From: Magnetococcales bacterium
GTDB taxonomy: Bacteria > Pseudomonadota > Magnetococcia > Magnetococcales > JADFWU01
Direction of reading: 5' to 3'
DNA length: 64,000 nucleotides
Assembly (NCBI GenBank): GCA_015234045.1
Contig: JADFWU010000011.1
Location: 17,428-81,427, forward strand
Shown here: one piece after another, positions 9,154-18,226 of the stretch
How positions within the stretch are numbered: the first letter of the stretch is position 1
Layout: the number at the start of each line of letters is the position of its first letter
Notes under the pieces: model-generated
Databases searched by the model: none
What the model was told of the DNA's origin: nothing
What the model saw: the letters and a program-made list of their open reading frames with translations, nothing else
Translations under genes and position numbers: made by a program

Positions 9154-9831
9154 TCACCGAAACTTATTCGACCAGAAGGCGAACCCTTCATCATTACGCA
9201 GTAGGCACGGCTTGCCATTAATAACAATCTTTTTCGCATAGATCAGAGAAGATGGGGTCTTTTTATCCAACTGAAAACCGGCCCCTCTGACCTGTATATC
9301 ATGCGCCAAAGTACAGCCGGTGTACTCCAGAAACCAGCCAGGCGCGAGAGAGATGTGAAAATCCTCCTCAGCCGGTCCTTTGACCCAGACATGAATCTGA
9401 CCATCCCGCTCAGCAATCTCGGAAATCTGTTGTATGGCACCGCTGAATGAGACCTGCGGCAACCGCGTCAAAGGCACGATGCCCTGCTGCGGTTTGGTTT
9501 TTCGGTTCGGATTGCGCGGAACCGTCGAGTTAAATGCTGCTATGGGCTGCATGTGTGGCTGAATCAACGGCATCTGCAACTTGACCGTCTGCATGGCCGA
9601 TTGAGGATTGACCATGCTGACCGGCGCTTGTGCCTGTGCTGGTGCCATTGCCGATGTATCACTGCTCTGCGAAGGCAACAGCGACAACCCGCCAAAAATA
9701 GCCGGAGAACGCTGCTTCGGAGCCTCCCAGAAATCATCTGGAAACAGAGCAACAACAAATGAACCGATCAACAGGAATAATCCGAAGATGATGATCCACT
9801 CTGCGCCATTTATGGAACCACGCCTTTTCAA
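9154..9831 (-). CDS. mamS: MamS, magnetosome membrane protein
   Basis: 225 residues. I take a TTG start at 9831 because GAGTGAGGG, overlapping the mamB stop, lies 7 nt before it; no nearby ATG is as well placed. A single membrane helix spans about 12-28, then a Pro/Gln/Ala-rich linker and a C-terminal beta domain (about 125-225) without Cys-x-x-Cys-His motifs. The position between mamB and mamT and the N-anchored architecture match MamS of Magnetospirillum, whose loss gives small, misarranged crystals. It is somewhat longer than I expect for the family because of the linker. Assignment rests on synteny plus architecture more than on a specific motif. Confidence 0.8.
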   Translation of the reverse strand: MKRRGSINGAEWIIIFGLFLLIGSFVVALFPDDFWEAPKQRSPAIFGGLSLLPSQSSDTSAMAPAQAQAPVSMVNPQSAMQTVKLQMPLIQPHMQPIAAFNSTVPRNPNRKTKPQQGIVPLTRLPQVSFSGAIQQISEIAERDGQIHVWVKGPAEEDFHISLAPGWFLEYTGCTLAHDIQVRGAGFQLDKKTPSSLIYAKKIVINGKPCLLRNDEGFAFWSNKFR

Positions 9832-9841
9832 CGTTGTACCC

Positions 9842-10720
9842 TCACTCCATCACCGGTGAGAGTACAATCTGAATCTCACCGATATTGTCGAGTTTCTGAT
9901 TCAGTGTTTGCTTCAGTGCTTCAACAATCAAGTCGCCTTCAAACACTTTCAAATCATCATCCACCTGAACATCAATCTCCACATAAAGATCTTGACCGAG
10001 ACTACGTGCACGGAAGTAGTTAACCCCCATCACCTTGGGAAACTTGCGCACGATCTTGTAGATTACTTCCGATTCCAGAACCTCGGGTGTTGAATCCATC
10101 AGATTGCTCACCGATTCGGTCAACAACTCCGTACTGATACGCATCACCAAAACCGACACGGCAATGGCCGCCAACGGATCGGCTATCGGAAAGCCGAGAA
10201 AAGTAGCAAACACAATGCCCACCATCACACCAATGGAGGACAAAGCATCGGAGCGATTATCCCAGGCATTGGCCAAAATCGCCGGACTGTTATTTTCCGT
10301 TCCGACACAAAACTGATAGCGGTACATCAACTCGTTGGAAAAAACCGATACCAACGCACCAAAGAAAGCGATGTGTTCAGGTGAGTCATACTGGCCGAGA
10401 ATGATATCACGCACCGAGTTGACCATGATGACACAGGCACCGGCTAACAGAATCAACCCGACGATTCCCGACGATATGTGCTGAATCTTGCCATAACCAT
10501 AGGTGTGCTTTTCGTCTGCGGGCCTGTTGGAGATCCTCAGACTGATCATGGTCACGCCACTGGCGATGACATCCGCCATACTGTGAAAGGCATCGGCCAC
10601 CAAGGCGGCGCATCCGGTCATAACGCCTAATGCGCCTTTGAAAATAACCAGAAAGATGTTGGTGCCAATCGAATACCAGGTCACTACTTCGCGGCAGTCC
10701 GAACAATAATCGTATTTCAT
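9842..10720 (-). CDS. mamB: MamB, CDF-family magnetosome cation transporter
   Basis: 292 residues, a cation diffusion facilitator with six membrane helices and a C-terminal cytoplasmic domain ending in a ferredoxin-like fold (from about 205). The N-terminal CSDCREVVTW is typical of MamB, as is DAFHSMADV in helix 2 and WDNRSDALSS in helix 5, which carry the metal-binding Asp residues. By family knowledge MamB takes Fe(II) into the magnetosome lumen and is required for vesicle formation, partnered and stabilised by MamM. ATG overlaps the mamQ stop by 4 bp (ATGA), indicating translational coupling. mamR, which separates mamQ from mamB in Magnetospirillum, is absent. Confidence 0.95.
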   Translation of the reverse strand: MKYDYCSDCREVVTWYSIGTNIFLVIFKGALGVMTGCAALVADAFHSMADVIASGVTMISLRISNRPADEKHTYGYGKIQHISSGIVGLILLAGACVIMVNSVRDIILGQYDSPEHIAFFGALVSVFSNELMYRYQFCVGTENNSPAILANAWDNRSDALSSIGVMVGIVFATFLGFPIADPLAAIAVSVLVMRISTELLTESVSNLMDSTPEVLESEVIYKIVRKFPKVMGVNYFRARSLGQDLYVEIDVQVDDDLKVFEGDLIVEALKQTLNQKLDNIGEIQIVLSPVME

Positions 10721-11814
10721 GGTTCACCTTGATCCGACAAACCGGATCCATCCGGCTGTTTTGACGGCTGACCCAGCCCTTGTTCTCCCATAAAGGGGAA
10801 AAGGCCCGGTCTGTTCTGTTTCATCTGCATGGTCGGCAGAAGCCGGTTGAAGTTCTTTGATCTCAAGAGGACGTAATCCCCCTCGCCTTTGGCACCGGAT
10901 CGGAAGTATTCGTAGCGTTCAAAGCCGGTGATCTTGGCCAACAGATACCAGGGAAATGAGGAGATGAGAGTATTGAATATTCTCACCTGCTCATTATATT
11001 CATCACGTCGGTTCGCAATCCGGTTTTCAATCTCTACCAGCTTGTCCATCACCATTTGATAGGTGGTGGAGGTTTTGATATCCGGGTACTGCTCAACCAC
11101 TGCCAATAGACGACTCATTGCTGACAGTCCGGTGCTGTTCATGATCTTGTCCAACGGCGATGATGAGGCACTTTTATCCGCCTTCAGCGCATCGGGTTTA
11201 GTTGCTGAACCGTCTGTCTCAACCCCGGCAGTGGCAGAAGAGTCAGCCACACTCCCTTCGACGGCTGGCGCTGTTTCTCCAGCCCCTTCCAGAACAGCGC
11301 TTGGCGCTTCTGGGACGGCAGAGAGATCCGCAGCCGATGGAGATTGGCCCAGCGCGCCGTTGTTCATCCCTGCAACACCGGTTAAATTCGTCGGGCTGTT
11401 CGGCGTGATGGCCGAAGGCCGCATCTTGTGCAGCAGACCAGAACGTACATCCGCCACATGACGGAACACCTCCTGCTCCAATGCCGCCTGATTGAGCGCC
11501 AGATTGACCAGATTGCCCATCAGGTTTTCCCGCCGTTGTAATGCATCTTCAATATGTCCGGCCGAGGAGAGTACTTGCTCTTCCAATGAAACAAACCGGT
11601 TGAAGTTATAAAGCGTCGTAACACCGAAAACCAATATGGAGACGATAGAAAGAAACACCACCAGATTCTGAGACTTGATCGGAGGCAGGCGCAGATTGTT
11701 CGAGCGCGACTCCTCCGCATAGAGCTGCCGCATCAGCTTTTTCATCTGATGCACGCGCGCACTATTGTCCGTTTCCGGCCCCAATGCCTCCATATCGTTA
11801 TTAAATCTGACCAT
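10717..11814 (-). CDS. mamQ: MamQ, LemA-family magnetosome protein
   Basis: 365 residues. After a hydrophilic N-terminus a membrane helix spans about 51-71. The LemA fold follows, with the family signatures in 'QYPDIKTSTTYQMVMDKL' and 'NRRDEYNEQVRIFN...FP' in the region of about 235-300. A Gly/Ala/Ser-rich insertion (about 135-210) makes it longer than typical MamQ proteins of roughly 270 residues. By family knowledge MamQ is essential for magnetosome vesicle formation, together with MamB, MamI and MamL. It overlaps mamB by 4 bp and follows mamA by 17 bp. Confidence 0.92.
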   Translation of the reverse strand: MVRFNNDMEALGPETDNSARVHQMKKLMRQLYAEESRSNNLRLPPIKSQNLVVFLSIVSILVFGVTTLYNFNRFVSLEEQVLSSAGHIEDALQRRENLMGNLVNLALNQAALEQEVFRHVADVRSGLLHKMRPSAITPNSPTNLTGVAGMNNGALGQSPSAADLSAVPEAPSAVLEGAGETAPAVEGSVADSSATAGVETDGSATKPDALKADKSASSSPLDKIMNSTGLSAMSRLLAVVEQYPDIKTSTTYQMVMDKLVEIENRIANRRDEYNEQVRIFNTLISSFPWYLLAKITGFERYEYFRSGAKGEGDYVLLRSKNFNRLLPTMQMKQNRPGLFPFMGEQGLGQPSKQPDGSGLSDQGEP

Positions 11815-11831
11815 CGTCAGCGTGTCCGCCC

Positions 11832-12494
11832 TTAGCTAGAGATCTTATTCTCTTTGATTTCAGCCGTCTTTTTGAAAAAGACAATCGCTTCGTCATGCTT
11901 GCCCTGCTGGTCCAGAACAAAGCCGATTGACTGGTAGACTTTGGTTTCACTAGGACGGATCGCCAAAGCTTTCTCAAACGCTTCTAACGCTTTGTCATAC
12001 TCTTTAATATGATCATAAGCGAGTCCCAAGCGGTAGTTGAGGTTGAAGTTTTCAGGATTGTTCTCCACCCCCTTGGCCAATACACCAGCCGCCTTTTCAA
12101 AATCCTTGGCTTGCAGATAGGCCATACCCAATATGGAACAGACACGTGCACTTGAGGAATCCTTTTCGATCACCTTCTCCAGCAAGGCGATACCATCCTT
12201 GGTGCGATCGGTCTTGAAGTAGCAATACCCCAGGTGAAACAGCACATCTTCATCATCGGCATGGTGGACCAACACCGGCTCAAGCTGCTGAATCGCTAAG
12301 GCGTAGCGACCAGCCCGTGTGTGTTGAATGCCACGATCCCGATAAAAATCAAGTCGCAACTCTCCATCCACTGAGAAAACTGAATTAAATCCCCTGATGC
12401 TCGACTCAGCAATCCGTTTAAGAACCCGAGAAACGGAAAATGTAAAGAGACTCAACTCATCTACAAAACTTCCAGAGTTGGACTTATGGCTCAT
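11832..12494 (-). CDS. mamA: MamA, TPR scaffold of the magnetosome
   Basis: 220 residues made of about five to six tetratricopeptide repeats from residue 50 on. Typical unit features, such as 'A..LG..Y....DYEKA...' and the closing 'AIRPSETKVYQSIGFVLDQQGKHDEA', are visible. There is no signal peptide or membrane helix. By family knowledge MamA self-assembles on the cytoplasmic face of the magnetosome through its TPRs and recruits other proteins. Its position between mamP and mamQ is the canonical one. The 50-residue N-terminal extension ahead of the repeats has the usual length. Confidence 0.92.
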   Translation of the reverse strand: MSHKSNSGSFVDELSLFTFSVSRVLKRIAESSIRGFNSVFSVDGELRLDFYRDRGIQHTRAGRYALAIQQLEPVLVHHADDEDVLFHLGYCYFKTDRTKDGIALLEKVIEKDSSSARVCSILGMAYLQAKDFEKAAGVLAKGVENNPENFNLNYRLGLAYDHIKEYDKALEAFEKALAIRPSETKVYQSIGFVLDQQGKHDEAIVFFKKTAEIKENKISS

Positions 12495-12516
12495 TGATCG
12501 TGTTCCTTCTTCACAC

Positions 12517-13308
12517 TTAGTTGGTGATCATCACATGACAGGCTTTACACGGACCACGGTCCTGATGCGGCCTCGGCGCGTCAACAGAGATCGGCGGTGG
12601 CGGCAGGATAATTCCATCCGGGTCTGGCACCATGTGCCCTGTTGTGCCAACGGTATGACACCGAGTACAGGGTCCACGATACGGATGTGGCATAATTTCT
12701 CCCGGCAGAATCATCGGCGCCGTCTCCACCTGGGCATAGCCCAGATTATCTTCTGCACTCATAACAAATATCTTCTGCACACCCTTCCGATAAACGGTCA
12801 TCGCCACGGAACGGCGTGCTTGTACTCTTTTGGAGACCTCAAGTAGATCATCCAGACTCTTGACCCGAGTTGCGTTGACAACCATCAATATATCCGCGGC
12901 CAACAAACCCGAAAGCGCCGCATTGAGCGACACCTCATCAATCAATAACCCTTCCAGCTTGGCCGGCAGCTTGAGCTTTTTTTTGATCTCACTGCTTAAA
13001 GGAATCGCTTCCAACCCCTGCCAATGCGCTTCTGAAAGCTGGACTTCCTTGGCAATAAACGGCTTGAGCGGTGGTGCGTTTTTCATAGGCCGCGCAACCA
13101 TCATCTCACCGCGATTAAACGCCACTGTCTGCCCCAAACCAGCTGGTGAGATGGCTGAAGCCGTACCACCACCCATCACAGCCGGTGTCTGCGCAGTGCT
13201 TGCCTCAGGCAACTGATCATAATCCGGGGAGATAAACAGCGCACTCACCAGCCCCGCCAGCACAACAACCAAGCCGACAGCGACAATCATCGAGCCTGTC
13301 AGCCTCAT
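12517..13308 (-). CDS. mamP: MamP, PDZ and magnetochrome iron oxidase
   Basis: 263 residues from an ATG that overlaps the mamO stop (ATATGA); a longer frame starting inside mamO is not needed. Membrane anchor at about 6-26. A PDZ domain lies at about 95-190 with [15 protein letters not shown] as the carboxylate-binding side. Two magnetochrome motifs follow: [11 protein letters not shown] (CxxCH 214-218) and [11 protein letters not shown] (254-258). In the crystal structure known from the family, MamP is a dimer with a self-plugged PDZ and an acidic crucible that binds and oxidises Fe(II). The position after mamO and before mamA fits; the length matches. Confidence 0.95.
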   Translation of the reverse strand: MRLTGSMIVAVGLVVVLAGLVSALFISPDYDQLPEASTAQTPAVMGGGTASAISPAGLGQTVAFNRGEMMVARPMKNAPPLKPFIAKEVQLSEAHWQGLEAIPLSSEIKKKLKLPAKLEGLLIDEVSLNAALSGLLAADILMVVNATRVKSLDDLLEVSKRVQARRSVAMTVYRKGVQKIFVMSAEDNLGYAQVETAPMILPGEIMPHPYRGPCTRCHTVGTTGHMVPDPDGIILPPPPISVDAPRPHQDRGPCKACHVMITN

Positions 13309-15335
13309 ATGACAAACATCCTCACCGCAATAATGAACATCAAAAACGCATAGATCCAACGCAGAGCGTTCAATGGGAACAGAGTGGTCAACTTAGCGCC
13401 GATCAATCCACCCACATAAGCTCCCGGCAACATAATCAAACCCATGATCAGTGGCGTCTGCAATTCAAATGAACCGGATTGGACGCCGTGTATAATGGCG
13501 ACTATCGAACCGGTCAGCGATGCATAAAACACCAGCACAGCACTATTGGCAATCGCAGTTCGCAGCGGTAATTTTGCGACATAGCGTTGCAATGGCACTT
13601 CAATTACGCCACCGGTAATACCGAGGATGCCACTGATCAGTCCCATGGGTAGCCCTAACAGACCATGCATCGGCTTCTGACTGGTATCCGCATCACCTAG
13701 CTCACTATCCCATGACTGCTTCTCTATCGTCCGCGTGCCAAAAAAGCGCTGTAGTTTGGACCTAAACGGCGCATTCGCATTAACCACCGAGGGGTCGATT
13801 CCCTTTTTACGTTGATTGGACTCAAAAATCTCAACTAACATCTTGATGCTAAGCAGAACGGCAAAAATACCCAACAACCACTGAACCGTGGTCTTGCTGA
13901 GTATATTGCCGATAAAGTATCCAACAACGACACCACCAACCGCCCAGGGAATCAGTGGCTTGATCGCACTGAAGCGAACCAATCCCTCACGATGGTAGCG
14001 CAGTGCCGCAGCACCATAGATGATGATATTGGTCAAATAAGCCACAGGCCGTACCAACAGCAGACCGTAGCCAAACAACCACATCAGACCGGTCACTTTG
14101 ATAATGCCGCCGCCCATGGTCATCATGCCGCCACTGATGCCTGAAATAAGTCCTAAAAAAATCAAACCTGCAAAATCATTTAATGAATAACCGAGAACCC
14201 GAAATATGGGTTGATCGTTTGGATCAGCAAAAACAACACCGTTCATGGGATTAACATTGGTCGCCACATTGATGCCCAGTTGGGTATCCATCCTCGCCTT
14301 GGCCAACTGCCACCAACGATCTGCCGGACGTTGAGAAGCAGGATCTGAGACACCAGGCCCCAACACTGCTCCCGGCTCTGTACCGGGAACAGTCATGGCG
14401 ACATTGACAGGACCTGCTGACGCAGGTCCGGCCTGTGCTGGAAGCAGATTGGCTGGCGCTAGCCGTGCTGCTTGAGGAAATTTCACCAACTCTTGAAAGT
14501 GGCGAATTAACGTCTGAGCAGGAATGGCGTAGCCCATCATCTGACCCGAAGCCGTGTTGACAACAATATTGATGCCGACCAGCTCATTATTATTATTGAC
14601 CAGTGGGCCACCGCTTTGAGACCAATGATTGATGGCGTCTGTGGCAATCAGGTGGGTCAACTGGGTCTTGCCGACAATCACCGGTTGTTTCACAGCCTTA
14701 CGCGCCACTGTTCCCATCTGACGCACCGCTTGCTGACCACGGGGATCGCCCAACGCCACGACTGGATCGCCGATGCGTAGGGTTCCCCGTTTAGCAATGG
14801 GCAGGTAGGGAAAAGTATCCTGGGAAATCATCTTTAACAACGCCAGATTGTGTTCGGGTGCGACCTTGACGATCTTGGCGTTGTAAGGACGTGGACCCTG
14901 GGGCGTCTGCACCTGAATCATAATCCCTTTAAAATTCTGGATCTGATGCAGGGCGGTAACCACATACCCCTTGGGACTGACAATCACACCAGATCCCGCA
15001 CTGAGATAACTGTCGGGTGGATTGCCCGGCATGGGATCTTTTGGCTTAACCGCAACATTGACCAGCGCCGAACGCGCCAACAACCCAGTCGGTGGCGGGA
15101 CGGGCTGAGCCGGCGGGGTCAAAGCAACACCCATGGCATCCAGAAAGGGAGAAGACTCCACCGCATCCATTGGATCGGAAAAGAGTTGTCGGCCTTCCAG
15201 CAGGTCATCATGCTCCATGAGCAGATGCATGCTCCATGTCAGCGTTCCGATATAGAAGATCAGCAGAAGTACTGCAGGTATCTTCCATCCCAAAACGCAG
15301 AATGGCGTTAATGGTTTCTTTGTATATCTTTTCAT
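13305..15335 (-). CDS. mamO: MamO, protease-like domain fused to a TauE-type membrane domain
   Basis: 676 residues. N-terminal membrane helix at about 17-37; trypsin/HtrA-like domain at about 85-290; then a seven- to eight-helix TauE/SafE-like transporter domain from about 390 to the end. In the protease part His130 (TALHQ) and Ser241 (WSQSGGPL) are present, but the usual catalytic Asp is Asn163 (EHNLALLK, against RDLALLK in MamE). Family knowledge says MamO of Magnetospirillum is a non-catalytic metal-binding pseudoprotease required for magnetite nucleation and for MamE activation. The altered triad here agrees with a degenerate enzyme, though a different residue is lost. No mamN lies between mamM and mamO; the gap is 24 bp. 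Confidence 0.95.
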   Translation of the reverse strand: MKRYTKKPLTPFCVLGWKIPAVLLLIFYIGTLTWSMHLLMEHDDLLEGRQLFSDPMDAVESSPFLDAMGVALTPPAQPVPPPTGLLARSALVNVAVKPKDPMPGNPPDSYLSAGSGVIVSPKGYVVTALHQIQNFKGIMIQVQTPQGPRPYNAKIVKVAPEHNLALLKMISQDTFPYLPIAKRGTLRIGDPVVALGDPRGQQAVRQMGTVARKAVKQPVIVGKTQLTHLIATDAINHWSQSGGPLVNNNNELVGINIVVNTASGQMMGYAIPAQTLIRHFQELVKFPQAARLAPANLLPAQAGPASAGPVNVAMTVPGTEPGAVLGPGVSDPASQRPADRWWQLAKARMDTQLGINVATNVNPMNGVVFADPNDQPIFRVLGYSLNDFAGLIFLGLISGISGGMMTMGGGIIKVTGLMWLFGYGLLLVRPVAYLTNIIIYGAAALRYHREGLVRFSAIKPLIPWAVGGVVVGYFIGNILSKTTVQWLLGIFAVLLSIKMLVEIFESNQRKKGIDPSVVNANAPFRSKLQRFFGTRTIEKQSWDSELGDADTSQKPMHGLLGLPMGLISGILGITGGVIEVPLQRYVAKLPLRTAIANSAVLVFYASLTGSIVAIIHGVQSGSFELQTPLIMGLIMLPGAYVGGLIGAKLTTLFPLNALRWIYAFLMFIIAVRMFVI

Positions 15336-15359
15336 GCTCCACGCCTGATAAAGATCATG

Positions 15360-16355
15360 TCAATCTGACGAGCTGACGGGTTGTTGCTTGTCCAGCCCCT
15401 GAATTTGTTGACTCTCCTGATCAACTTGTTCACGCAGGACAGAAATTTCCTTCTTGATCTCACCAAACTCCGGCAGGCTCCCTTCTGCTGATCGGAATTG
15501 AATGGTGATATCGCCCACATGGGGAATACTCTCGATCAACCGCTGTTCCACCTGAAGGCTGACCGCATTGGCATCGCCAATGGAGATATCCGGATTGACT
15601 CCGATTTCAAGGAAAATCCAAACTTCCTGACCAACACGACGGGTGCGAATGTTTTCAATGCGTTGAACACCATCCACATTTTCAGAAACTTCCTGGATAT
15701 GCTGAACCACCTCTGGAGAGGCCGCGTCATCCATCAAGCCTTTATAGGAGTCAAGAATCACCTGACCGCCGAGATAGAGCAGATGAATACACTCGAATAC
15801 CGCTACTGCCGTATCAAGCCATGGCATGCCCAGATAGTGTGAGCCAATGATACCGAGCGCCACTGCCAGTGAGGACCAACCATCCGCCTCATGATGCTGG
15901 GAGAGCACCATCACCATGGGACTGTTTATGTTGTGGGCCACACAGCGGGTGTAGTAGCGGAGATAGATATTGACCGCTACGATAAAAACCGCCGTCCACA
16001 GCGCGATCAGATGGGGTGTCTGATGTTCTGTTTCCATCAGATTTCCGGCTGCATAGATCAGAAACAGCAGTGTGACCACCACCAAAATGATGCCGATCAC
16101 CATTGAGAGCAGAAACTCGATCTTGCCGTAACCAAACCGATGCTCATCATCCAAGGGCTTTTTGGCAAACTTGAGCCCCAAAATGATCAAGAACGATGTG
16201 ATGACATCTTTGCCGGAATAGAGCGCGTCAACCAACAACGCATGTGAGCCCGACAGGATGCCGACAAAGATTTTTAATACGGAAAGCGCCAGATTGGTCA
16301 ATAGACCAACCCAACCGACAAACCGATAACAGACTATGCATTTCGCGTAACTCAT
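15360..16355 (-). CDS. mamM: MamM, CDF-family magnetosome cation transporter
   Basis: 331 residues, the second cation diffusion facilitator of the operon. Six membrane helices are followed by a cytoplasmic domain from about 215. Helix 2 carries LLVDALYSGKDV: the Tyr/Asp pair replacing the usual His/Asp is a MamM feature, whereas MamB here has DAFHSMAD. HHEADGWSS in helix 5 supplies further metal ligands. By family knowledge MamM stabilises MamB and controls crystal number and size, with metal binding in the C-terminal domain closing the dimer. The last 30 residues are a Gln-rich hydrophilic tail. Confidence 0.94.
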   Translation of the reverse strand: MSYAKCIVCYRFVGWVGLLTNLALSVLKIFVGILSGSHALLVDALYSGKDVITSFLIILGLKFAKKPLDDEHRFGYGKIEFLLSMVIGIILVVVTLLFLIYAAGNLMETEHQTPHLIALWTAVFIVAVNIYLRYYTRCVAHNINSPMVMVLSQHHEADGWSSLAVALGIIGSHYLGMPWLDTAVAVFECIHLLYLGGQVILDSYKGLMDDAASPEVVQHIQEVSENVDGVQRIENIRTRRVGQEVWIFLEIGVNPDISIGDANAVSLQVEQRLIESIPHVGDITIQFRSAEGSLPEFGEIKKEISVLREQVDQESQQIQGLDKQQPVSSSD

Positions 16356-16470
16356 GGACGAGTATTCTTCTTCTATCTAACGTACATGAAAAGGGGACAG
16401 GACTCCCCTTACACCCCTGACCATGAAAGATCACCGCATGACTTTCATAGTAATCGTCATGAGACAGAGA

Positions 16471-16674
16471 TCAGTCTCTGGGAAACCGTCTTGTGCGACG
16501 GGTAACAAGCCGCAACGTCGCCAGCGCAAATCCGAAAATGATGGCTCCGACAATAACGAGAATCAGTGGAATTTCCACAGCCGGCCCAAAGATGAAGCGA
16601 ACCGGTACGATCATCAAGTTTTGCGAAGCAAATGCCAGAACAAAAATGGCTATAATCAGGTAAACAATTGCCAT
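16471..16674 (-). CDS. mamL: MamL, small magnetosome membrane protein
   Basis: 67 residues with two membrane helices (about 3-20 and 36-56) and a strongly basic C-terminal tail (RLVTRRTRRFPRD). This is the LapA-like layout of MamL, in which the amphipathic basic tail is thought to help bend the inner membrane during vesicle formation. It lies directly before mamM, as in Magnetospirillum, although the gap to mamM is about 115 bp and holds no gene I can support. Small size and position make the assignment good. Confidence 0.85.
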   Translation of the reverse strand: MAIVYLIIAIFVLAFASQNLMIVPVRFIFGPAVEIPLILVIVGAIIFGFALATLRLVTRRTRRFPRD

Positions 16675-16729
16675 TATTTCACTACATCCTGATACGACAT
16701 CACCTTCAGATGGGCTGTACTATCCATAT

Positions 16730-17056
16730 TTACAGTTTTTCTGCCCAATTACCGACCACTGGGAACTTCCAAGCACGTCCCATGATCACCGACATCACTC
16801 CGATAATGGAGAGCACGATACAGATAAAACTGGACATGCCGAAAAACAGTCTGCCGATCCCTGGAATGACCAGGGTATAGACTGCCAACACTTCCCAGAT
16901 CCACAAGACCACGCCCTGCCGACTGTGAAATCGTACATATTCGTCGCTGCGATTCAGCAATAGAGCCACCAGGGAGAGAATCCCAAAATAACTCATCGCG
17001 GCCAGCACCTTGGCCGATAGAGTGGGCTCTACCCGCAACACATTTGATTGATCCAT
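16730..17056 (-). CDS. mamF: MamF/MmsF-family membrane protein, copy inside the mamAB set
   Basis: 108 residues from ATG 17056, chosen because GGAG lies 8 nt upstream; ATG 17062 lies too close to it. Three membrane helices (about 17-34, 47-66, 72-95) of the DUF4870 type, with the family signature RFHSRQGVVLWIWE between helices 1 and 2. By family knowledge MamF and MmsF are abundant magnetosome membrane proteins that self-assemble and influence crystal size and shape. It sits between mamK and mamL, a position not used in Magnetospirillum. A second copy lies at 24013-24351; which of the two corresponds to MamF and which to MmsF cannot be settled by eye. Confidence 0.85.
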   Translation of the reverse strand: MDQSNVLRVEPTLSAKVLAAMSYFGILSLVALLLNRSDEYVRFHSRQGVVLWIWEVLAVYTLVIPGIGRLFFGMSSFICIVLSIIGVMSVIMGRAWKFPVVGNWAEKL

Positions 17057-17107
17057 TCTCATCACTCCAATTGTTCAGCTGTCACTATCGATAGAATCGA
17101 CAGGTAA

Positions 17108-18148
17108 TCAGCTACCGGTGACCTGTCCAACCTGTTCCCAATACTCTGGTGGCAACTCAGAGGCCAGTTTCAAGGCGCCGGCACTACCTGAATAATCAGG
17201 ATCTGCAACACACTGAACCAGCACTTCGCCATACTCTTTCATCTGGTTCATGATCATCTCTTCAATACCTTTGATGGCAGCGCCACCTCCGGTCAGATAG
17301 ATATTTTTCAGTGCTTCGCTCTGGTCTTCCGGATCAAACACCATGATCAATGTTTGCAGGTGTTCAACAATCTCAGCCACAATGGTTTCACAGGCCACAC
17401 GAAGCTCTTCGGTGATATCGCTCTTGACCGGTTTACCATCAATACGCAGCTCAAGTTCGATCACCTCTTCGGCTTCACCGACAAAAGCGTAATCTTCCTT
17501 GATTTTACGTGCCAGATGCTTGGTAAACTGAACATTGGGATATTTATCAATGATCAGGTTTTTCAGAACAAAATCTATATAGTTGCCCGCCTTGAGCACA
17601 GTCACCTGCTCTTCCATACCGGGAATAATACCCTTCATGGCACAGATGTCCGTGGTGCCGGCACCAATATCAATAATAATAGCATTGTTCAGCTTGCCGA
17701 TCTGGTAGGCGACCATGAACGGCTCGGAAACTACCATGGAGAGTGACATCAACTCACCGGTGATCTTCAGCAACTGGTTTTTATTGAACAGTGAGGCGCG
17801 CGCAGGCACACCGACAACGCCGCAAATACGGTCGCCCGGCTGTGGGTTGGCCTCATTGATCATATTTTTGATCAATAGTTTGGCTGCTTCAGCAGCCTGA
17901 TCATTGGCTTCCTTGAGAACCCCATCCTCCAAAGGATAATGGAGATCCAGATAGGATTGCCGCTGTAGCGCCTCTTCACCGATGACATGAGAACGTCCCA
18001 TCAGTTTCACACCGATGATATCCTTGGGATAACCAACCACCGAGTGGGTCACTGCCTTGGTGCCCCGACTGGACATCATCATGGTGCGGGAGGTCCCCAG
18101 GTCGATGCCAAGGAGAAGGGTATTGTTTGGGTGGCTCATATTCTTCAT
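17108..18148 (-). CDS. mamK: MamK, actin-like magnetosome filament protein
   Basis: 346 residues. Actin/Hsp70-fold nucleotide motifs are clear: phosphate 1 GIDLGTSRT near residue 14, phosphate 2 IIDIGAGTTD near 163, and the adenosine motif LTGGGAAIKG near 287. The start ATG has GGAG 9 nt upstream. By family knowledge MamK forms cytoplasmic filaments that align magnetosomes and position the chain at division, with MamJ as linker in Magnetospirillum. Its upstream neighbour here is a repetitive MamJ-like protein, which keeps the mamJ-mamK arrangement. Length is normal. Confidence 0.96.
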   Translation of the reverse strand: MKNMSHPNNTLLLGIDLGTSRTMMMSSRGTKAVTHSVVGYPKDIIGVKLMGRSHVIGEEALQRQSYLDLHYPLEDGVLKEANDQAAEAAKLLIKNMINEANPQPGDRICGVVGVPARASLFNKNQLLKITGELMSLSMVVSEPFMVAYQIGKLNNAIIIDIGAGTTDICAMKGIIPGMEEQVTVLKAGNYIDFVLKNLIIDKYPNVQFTKHLARKIKEDYAFVGEAEEVIELELRIDGKPVKSDITEELRVACETIVAEIVEHLQTLIMVFDPEDQSEALKNIYLTGGGAAIKGIEEMIMNQMKEYGEVLVQCVADPDYSGSAGALKLASELPPEYWEQVGQVTGS

Positions 18149-18226
18149 CTGATCTCACTCCACTGAATCATCTCGTTCGTTTTGAAGAACTGTGACAGTT
18201 CAACACCGCTCAGGATATCGTTTATT

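Noticed and set aside
15360-15520. A separate gene between mamM and mamO (possible mamN)
   Set aside because: The gap between mamM and mamO is only 24 bp; the short frames there are inside the mamM tail. MamN is far larger.
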